A DNA stretch of 8,895 bases from Actinomycetes bacterium (GTDB lineage Bacteria > Actinomycetota > Acidimicrobiia > Acidimicrobiales > Palsa-688), in contig JAKACE010000049.1 of assembly GCA_021821705.1 (NCBI GenBank), positions 1-8,895 of the forward strand, read 5' to 3'. A model generated the notes under the pieces. The model did no database searches. It worked only from the letters and a program-made list of their open reading frames with translations, and was not told the origin of the DNA. The position numbers were made by a program, and so were the translations under genes. This document shows, piece by piece, positions 4,698-8,895 of this stretch; within the stretch, counting starts at the first letter, position 1, and each line of letters begins with the position of its first letter.

Positions 4698-6965
4698 GTG
4701 CACAACAAAGCTCCTAAGCGGCGCGCCGGCGTCGCCCTGGCGGCGACGGCAGCGGTGGTGGCGCTGGTGCTGCCGGCGGCAGTGCCAGGAGCAGCGAGCG
4801 TTGCCTCGGCGCAGGGACTGCAGGTAACCCAGGTATGGTCCCAGTTGCTGCCCGATACCGGGCACCCCGTCGGCCTGTCCTCACCGAACGTTGCCACCCT
4901 GGACGGGCGGCCGGCGGTGGTGGTCGGGGACCGCTCGGGCCACGTCTACGCGTTTTTCCTGGCCGACGGCTCCGTCGTGCCGGGTTGGCCCTACAGCACG
5001 GGAGGCATTCCCGTCGACTCGACCCCGTCGGTGGCCGCCCTGACCCCGGGGAGCACCGACGACACCGTCTTCGTCGGTGTGGGCAACGCCGCCACCCCCC
5101 GGCAGGGCGGGTACGTCGCCGTAAACCCGGACGGGACCGAGCGCTGGTCGGTCACGGTCCAAAACCCCCCGAGCGACCCGGCGCCCGCCTACGCGGTCCC
5201 GGCATCGCTGGCGGTGGGCGACCTGCAGGGCACCACGGACGTCGTGGCGCCCTCCGCCGGCCAGGAGCTCTACGCCATCGACGCCGCGACGGGCAAGGTC
5301 CTGGCCGGCTTCCCCTGGTTCAGCGCCGACAGCGGCTTCGCCACTCCGGCCCTGGCCGATCTCTACGGGGACGGCCGCACCGATATCGTCGCCGGGGGCG
5401 ACCAGACGGCGGGCATGAGCTACGGCGTCCTCTACACCGGCGGGGGCCATCTGCGGGTACTGGCGCCGACCGGCAACTCGGGCACGGGCAGTCCCACCGG
5501 AGGCCTTCAGTGCGAGGCCAACCCCGACTCGGGCGTGGAGTCCTCTCCTGCGGTCGGGGCCTTCCTGGCCGGAGGGGCACAGGGCATCGTCGTGGGGACG
5601 GCCAGCGTCAGTTCCTGGCACGGGGCGGCCACCCTGGGCCAGATCCTGGCCTACGACGCCCACTGCGACCCTGTGTGGGAGACGTCGCTCGGGGGCCTGA
5701 CAGGCTCCAGCCCGGCACTGGCCGACATCACCGGCACCGGGGGGCTCGAGGTCGTGGAGGGCACCAACGACGGCGGAGGAGCAGGCGCCGTGTACGCCCT
5801 CGACGCCGCGACCGGGTCGGTCCTTTGGCACCAGGCGACGGGGGAGGTGATGGGTTCGGTGACCACCGCCGACCTCGGCCAGGGCTACCAGGACGTCATC
5901 GCGCCCAGCACCCAGGGAGCCGAGGTGCTCGACGGTCGTACCGGCCAGGTCGTCGCCACCATCGAGCACAGCATCGGCCTGCAGAACTCGGTGCTCGTCA
6001 CCGACGACCCCAACGGCACGGTCGGGCTCACCCTGGCCGGCTACAACGGCCACAACGAGGGCGAGGTCGTCCACTACGAGGTGGCCGGCTCGGACGGGGC
6101 CGGCGTCGACGGGCCGGGGGCGTGGCCGCAGTTCCACCACGACCCGCAGCTGACCGGTAACGCCGACCCGGCCGGGGCCGGGGCCGCCAGCACAACCCCG
6201 AAAACGGCGCCGCCGCCGTGCCGTCCCCCTGTCGAGGGCCCTTACGGTTACTACGAGACGACCGCGTCAGGCGCCGTCTACGCCTATGGCAACCTGGCCC
6301 GTTGCGGGGGCCTGGCCGGCCACAAGCTGGGCTCGCCGGTGGTGGCCATGGCGGCAACGGCCGACGGAGGCGGTTACTGGCTGGCCACCGCCTCGGCGGT
6401 GCATGCCTTCGGGGACGCCGGCAGGTTCGCCGGCTCGCCGGCCGACGGCGTCGTGGCCATGGCGGCGACAGCGGACGGGCGCGGCTACTGGCTGGCCTCG
6501 CGTTCGGGGCGCATCTGGGCCTACGGCGACGCCCGCCGTTACGGTGGCCACAAGCCCGCAACCCCCGTTGTCGGCATCGCCTCCAGCGCCGACGGCAAGG
6601 GTTACTGGACGGTTTCGTCGGCAGGTGTGGTCAGTGGGTTCGGCGACGCCCGGGTGAGCCGGGCCGCATCCGGCCTGGCCGGCACGGTGGGCATCGCAAC
6701 CGACCGGGCCACGGGCGGATACTGGCTGACAAACGCCACCGGCGCCGTCTACAGCGGGGGTTCGTCCGCTTACGGCTCGGTGCCCGGGCGCGCCGCGGAG
6801 CACCCGGTGGTGGGCATCGCCCCGGCCCCCTTCGGTACCGGCTACCGGCTCGTAGACCAGGGCGGCGAGCTGTTCTGCTTCGGCACGGCCACCTGCGTCG
6901 GGTCGGCGCTCACGGCCCGCCTGCGCAGCCCTGTCGTGGCGATAGCCGCACCGGCTGGGAGCTGA
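4698..6965 (+). CDS. Secreted FG-GAP/PQQ-like beta-propeller protein with C-terminal GYW repeats
   Basis: An exported protein of 755 residues, of unknown specific function. Residues 1-38 form a Sec signal peptide: basic start (KAPKRR, 4-9), hydrophobic core (10-31) and an A-S-A cleavage site before Q39. Residues about 40-488 are propeller-like: FG-GAP-type blades 'ALADLYGDGRTDIVAGG' (near 218-234) and 'ALADITGTGGLEVVEG' (near 339-354), and PQQ-like blades 'LYAIDAATGKVLAGF' (near 192-206) and 'VYALDAATGSVLW' (near 365-377). The region closes with 'WPQFHHDPQLTGN'. A Pro/Ala/Thr linker (about 490-512) leads to six repeats of 37-42 residues with GYW/GYY/GYR at 517, 559, 596, 635, 674 and 715. No membrane anchor or sorting signal is seen at the C-terminus. 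GTG 4698 is the only start that yields the signal peptide; the frame is open far upstream, but that part is antisense to the regulator. It may bind surface polymer or protein, which is inference only. Confidence 0.87.
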   Translation: MHNKAPKRRAGVALAATAAVVALVLPAAVPGAASVASAQGLQVTQVWSQLLPDTGHPVGLSSPNVATLDGRPAVVVGDRSGHVYAFFLADGSVVPGWPYSTGGIPVDSTPSVAALTPGSTDDTVFVGVGNAATPRQGGYVAVNPDGTERWSVTVQNPPSDPAPAYAVPASLAVGDLQGTTDVVAPSAGQELYAIDAATGKVLAGFPWFSADSGFATPALADLYGDGRTDIVAGGDQTAGMSYGVLYTGGGHLRVLAPTGNSGTGSPTGGLQCEANPDSGVESSPAVGAFLAGGAQGIVVGTASVSSWHGAATLGQILAYDAHCDPVWETSLGGLTGSSPALADITGTGGLEVVEGTNDGGGAGAVYALDAATGSVLWHQATGEVMGSVTTADLGQGYQDVIAPSTQGAEVLDGRTGQVVATIEHSIGLQNSVLVTDDPNGTVGLTLAGYNGHNEGEVVHYEVAGSDGAGVDGPGAWPQFHHDPQLTGNADPAGAGAASTTPKTAPPPCRPPVEGPYGYYETTASGAVYAYGNLARCGGLAGHKLGSPVVAMAATADGGGYWLATASAVHAFGDAGRFAGSPADGVVAMAATADGRGYWLASRSGRIWAYGDARRYGGHKPATPVVGIASSADGKGYWTVSSAGVVSGFGDARVSRAASGLAGTVGIATDRATGGYWLTNATGAVYSGGSSAYGSVPGRAAEHPVVGIAPAPFGTGYRLVDQGGELFCFGTATCVGSALTARLRSPVVAIAAPAGS
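6246..6962 (+). repeat. Six tandem GYW-type protein repeats (coding)
   Basis: Each unit follows roughly G-Y-W-L-x-(S/T)-x-G-x-(V/I)-x-(A)-(Y/F)-G-D-A ... P-V-V-(A/G)-(I/M)-A ... D-G. Units start at nucleotides 6246, 6372, 6483, 6600, 6717 and 6840. The first two junctions are also close at DNA level: 6342-6386 and 6453-6497 match at about 39 of 45 bases, pointing to fairly recent duplication. The later units are more diverged; the last two lose D-A and the final one has R for W. Confidence 0.85.
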
Positions 6966-7026
6966 ACAGCCGTCGCGGACTTCGGCATCGGGCATACGAG
7001 GCCCGCCGTCGACTTGGTGTTCGGCC
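6966..7026. other. Convergent gap, no strong terminator
   Basis: Sixty-one bases between two converging stop codons. The only symmetry is a 4-bp GGGC/GCCC pair near 6990-7004, too weak to call a terminator. Confidence 0.5.
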
Positions 7027-8274
7027 CTACTCCCAACCTCGTGCCTTGGCGGAGGTGGCCGGAGTGGAGCCGCCGAAGCCGTCCACCGTCATCGACCGTC
7101 TGATGGCCTCGTCGTAGGCCAGCTCGAGGGCGAGCAGAGTGGCCCCCCGGGGCCCGGCATCCCGCCCGAGACGGCTCGGGACAATGCGAAGGTGCCTGGT
7201 CGAGAACATTGTCGCCTGGGCATAGACGGCCTCGCGCAGTCCTGCCAACAGCGGCACCCCTAGCGACCCGATGGAACCACCGGTGACCAGCACCGAGGGA
7301 TTGAAGAAGTTGACGATCCCACCCATGATCTCCCCGAGCGCCCTGCCGGCGTCGCGCACAGCGTTCATGGCCACCACATCGCCGCTCAGCACAAGCTGTG
7401 CCACCTCCGTAGCGGTCGCCACCTCGTAACCGTGGGCTCGCAACCGCCGGACAAGGGCCTTGCCACTGGCCAGCACCTCCAGGCAATTGTTACCCCCACA
7501 CGAGCAAAGCTCGGTGCTCTGGGAACCAGCCACGTGCATGTGCCCGACCTCACCTGCCGTGCCATCGGCACCCCGGAACACCTCTCCGTCGGCGATGATG
7601 CCGCAGCCGATGCCGGTGCCGTGTTTGATGAAGAGCAGGTTGTCCACGCCCTCTGGGCGCCACACGGCTCGGTGCTCGCCCAGCGCCATTATGTTGACGT
7701 CGTTGTCCACCACTGCTGGAGCGCCCATCCAGTCCGCCATGAGCTCCGGAAGGGTTGCATGGTCCCAACCGGCCATGTTCGGCGGCCCTGTGACCCTGCC
7801 CACCCGAAAGTCGACCGGGCCCGGGAAGCCGAGAGCGCACGCTCTGATAGCACCCTTTGAGACGCCAACCCCCTCCAGAGCTGCGGAGACGCTGGCGGCG
7901 ACCTGGCCGAGGACTTTCCGGGAGCCAGCCGAGATGGTGACCGTCAACTCCGCCCCGGCCACGACCTCCTGAGCAAAAGTGCTGACTCGCCAGCGAGCAT
8001 GGGTCGACCCGAGCTCCAGGGCCAGCACCATTCCCATATCGGGCGGAAAAGCCAGGCCGGTAGCGCGGCGGCCACCGGTGGACTCGGTCTGACCGGTCTC
8101 GACCAGAAGACCGCCGTCGAGCAGCTCCTTGACGCGGGCCGCGACGCTGGAGCGCGGCAGGCCCGATTGGGCGACCAGTTCCGGGCGGGTGGTCTGGCCT
8201 GCAGCCGAAACCGTGCGAAGCAGAGCTTTGTACTCAGCAGGTACGACTTTAGCTTCGTCCGGCGGAAGTGGCAC
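7027..8274 (-). CDS. ROK-family transcriptional regulator, kinase-like residues retained (regulator B)
   Basis: A 415-residue regulator with an N-terminal winged helix-turn-helix (about 12-58: 'AEYKALLRTV', 'RPELVAQSGLPRSSVAARVKELL') and a complete ROK domain. The phosphate loop is L-E87-L-G-S-T91, close to the D-x-G-x-T of sugar kinases. D190-N-D192-V-N keeps the Asp that is catalytic in glucokinase-like relatives, and G219-T-G-I-G-C-G is intact. Zinc-site residues are E242-V-G-H245 ... C257-S-C-G-G-N-N-C264-L-E. It therefore could bind, and conceivably phosphorylate, a sugar, though most family members with a DNA-binding domain do not. The GTG at 8274 follows a TTGACG-N17-TAGATT promoter by 8 bases, implying a leaderless message; there is no Shine-Dalgarno box. 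It is a paralogue of the divergent gene at 8463. Its targets are unknown; the divergent neighbour and itself are candidates. Confidence 0.95.
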   Translation of the reverse strand: MPLPPDEAKVVPAEYKALLRTVSAAGQTTRPELVAQSGLPRSSVAARVKELLDGGLLVETGQTESTGGRRATGLAFPPDMGMVLALELGSTHARWRVSTFAQEVVAGAELTVTISAGSRKVLGQVAASVSAALEGVGVSKGAIRACALGFPGPVDFRVGRVTGPPNMAGWDHATLPELMADWMGAPAVVDNDVNIMALGEHRAVWRPEGVDNLLFIKHGTGIGCGIIADGEVFRGADGTAGEVGHMHVAGSQSTELCSCGGNNCLEVLASGKALVRRLRAHGYEVATATEVAQLVLSGDVVAMNAVRDAGRALGEIMGGIVNFFNPSVLVTGGSIGSLGVPLLAGLREAVYAQATMFSTRHLRIVPSRLGRDAGPRGATLLALELAYDEAIRRSMTVDGFGGSTPATSAKARGWE

Positions 8275-8278
8275 GACC

Positions 8279-8311
8279 GGCGAATCTAGACCTCAGGGAA
8301 CGGGGCGTCAA
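8279..8311 (-). promoter_or_regulatory. Promoter of ROK regulator B, leaderless type
   Basis: On the minus strand TTGACG (8311-8306), a 17-base spacer, then TAGATT (8288-8283). Eight bases separate the -10 box from the GTG at 8274, so transcription should begin at or within a base or two of the start codon. The ten bases TAGATTCGCC are identical at the divergent promoter. Confidence 0.7.
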
Positions 8312-8348
8312 CAGGTGTGACCGGCCGCCTAGCTGCTCAGGGCCTTTG

Positions 8349-8384
8349 TGTGAGGGGCTGGGACCGCGCCATGCCGGCCTCACA
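8349..8384. promoter_or_regulatory. TGTGAGG inverted repeat between the two ROK genes, candidate operator
   Basis: TGTGAGG (8349-8355) and CCTCACA (8378-8384) form a perfect 7-base dyad with 22 bases between. A third TGTGA occurs at 8316-8320, next to the -35 box of regulator B. The dyad is upstream of both promoters and could let one regulator control both genes. Confidence 0.3.
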
Positions 8385-8400
8385 TCATCGGCCCACCGAA

Positions 8401-8416
8401 GCTGAACTTCTTCAGC
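8401..8416. promoter_or_regulatory. GCTGAA-N4-TTCAGC palindrome, candidate operator
   Basis: Perfect 6-base arms around CTTC, ending 10 bases before the -35 box of the rightward ROK promoter. The position suits a regulator-binding site. An equivalent site is not seen at the same distance from the leftward promoter. Confidence 0.35.
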
Positions 8417-8426
8417 CGGGGTCGCC

Positions 8427-8455
8427 TTGACAGCGAACCTGGCCAAAGATAGATT
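8427..8455 (+). promoter_or_regulatory. Promoter of ROK regulator C, leaderless type
   Basis: TTGACA (8427-8432), a 17-base spacer and TAGATT (8450-8455): a perfect -35 and a four-of-six -10 box. Only 7 bases follow before the in-frame GTG at 8463, so the transcript should begin at or next to that codon. A message starting there would lack the AAGG (8460-8463) that otherwise looks like a ribosome site for ATG 8472. Confidence 0.75.
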
Positions 8456-8462
8456 CGCCAAG

Positions 8463-8895
8463 GTGCTACTTATGCCGGCCGTGAGCAAAGTTGCTCAGGC
8501 GGAGTACAAACTTCTACTGCAGGCGGTACGCTCTGAGGGCTCGCCTACCCGCCCGCAGCTCGCTGCATTGTGCGACCTGCCGCGGTCCAGCGTCTCGCAG
8601 CGTGTAAAGGAGCTGGTTCGCAGCGGACTGCTCGTCGACCTCGGCGAAGGGCAGTCGACGGGCGGGCGCCGCGCAGGTCACCTCGGTTTCCCTCAGGACG
8701 CCGGCACCGTCCTCGCACTCGAGCTTGGATCCACCCACGCTCGCTGGCGGCTGGCTGACTTTGCTGCGTCGTCTCTGGCCGATGGCGAGCTACCAATTGT
8801 CATCTCAGCAGGCGAAAAGGCAGTCCTCGGAATGGTGGAGACCGCCGTGCGCGATGCCCTGCCCGGGCTCGGGCTGACTGTGGACGCCATAACTG
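8463..8895 (+). CDS. ROK-family transcriptional regulator, N-terminal part (regulator C), runs off the window
   Basis: The visible 144 residues hold a winged helix-turn-helix (about 12-58: 'AEYKLLLQAV', 'RPQLAALCDLPRSSVSQRVKELV') and the start of a ROK domain with the phosphate loop L-E87-L-G-S-T91. The sequence aligns without a gap to regulator B from residue 1 to the window edge, with about 80 of 144 identical by hand count; the run 'VLALELGSTHARWR' is shared exactly. That alignment decides the start: GTG 8463 matches the GTG of regulator B residue for residue (K9-V10, A13-E-Y-K16) and lies 7 bases after the -10 box. ATG 8472, with AAGG 8 bases before it, and GTG 8481 are weaker alternatives. 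The C-terminal zinc site and catalytic residues are outside the window. It is divergent from regulator B and probably arose by inverted duplication. Confidence 0.93.
   Translation, partial: MLLMPAVSKVAQAEYKLLLQAVRSEGSPTRPQLAALCDLPRSSVSQRVKELVRSGLLVDLGEGQSTGGRRAGHLGFPQDAGTVLALELGSTHARWRLADFAASSLADGELPIVISAGEKAVLGMVETAVRDALPGLGLTVDAIT

Noticed and set aside
4881..6140. A 419-codon minus-strand frame opposite the propeller gene
   Set aside because: It is the shadow of a high-GC gene with no family features; the plus strand encodes recognisable blades.
8463..8474. ATG 8472 as the start of regulator C
   Set aside because: It has an AAGG box, but the promoter position and the gapless alignment with regulator B favour GTG 8463.
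1..8895. Search by eye for tRNA or rRNA genes, insertion sequences, CRISPR repeats, toxin-antitoxin or defence genes
   Set aside because: None was seen; all long stretches are accounted for by the sugar locus genes and their control regions.

Overview
The window is GC-rich DNA with actinobacterial character: GTG starts, Shine-Dalgarno boxes of the AGGAGG type, and heavy G/C third positions that keep long false frames open. The secreted protein at 4698-6965 ends in six repeats of the 'GYW...AYGDA...PVVGIA' type. I associate such repeats mainly with secreted proteins of Acidimicrobiia, so a member of that class (or a near relative) is my best guess; no marker gene confirms it.

Left half (minus strand, transcribed right to left): a ROK-family repressor (4622-3399), a regulatory gap of about 450 bases with several dyads, a nine-codon mini-ORF (2952-2923) fused by a TGATG overlap to the first sugar-transporter permease (2923-1916), the second permease (1919-1011, ATGA overlap), then a lipoprotein sugar-binding protein (931 to beyond base 1). 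This is a complete CUT1-type carbohydrate ABC importer except for the ATPase, which such systems often encode elsewhere. The substrate cannot be named from sequence.

Centre (plus strand): one gene for a large secreted protein with a signal peptide, an FG-GAP/PQQ-like beta-propeller region and the GYW repeats. It diverges from the ROK repressor across 75 bases and converges on the next gene.

Right end: two ROK-family regulators, divergently transcribed from a shared gap of 188 bases (8274-7027 minus; 8463 to beyond 8895 plus). They are paralogues: their first 144 residues align without a gap at about 55% identity by hand count. Each has a TTGAC(A/G)-N17-TAGATT promoter whose -10 box lies only 7-8 bases before a GTG codon, so both are probably translated from leaderless mRNAs. 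This matched pair is the most distinctive structure in the window.

Overall it reads as a carbohydrate uptake and sensing locus: three sugar-responsive-type regulators, one importer and one exported propeller protein. I see no transposon, CRISPR array, RNA gene or phage gene. Nothing here is clearly a new type of system; the points of interest are regulatory architecture.
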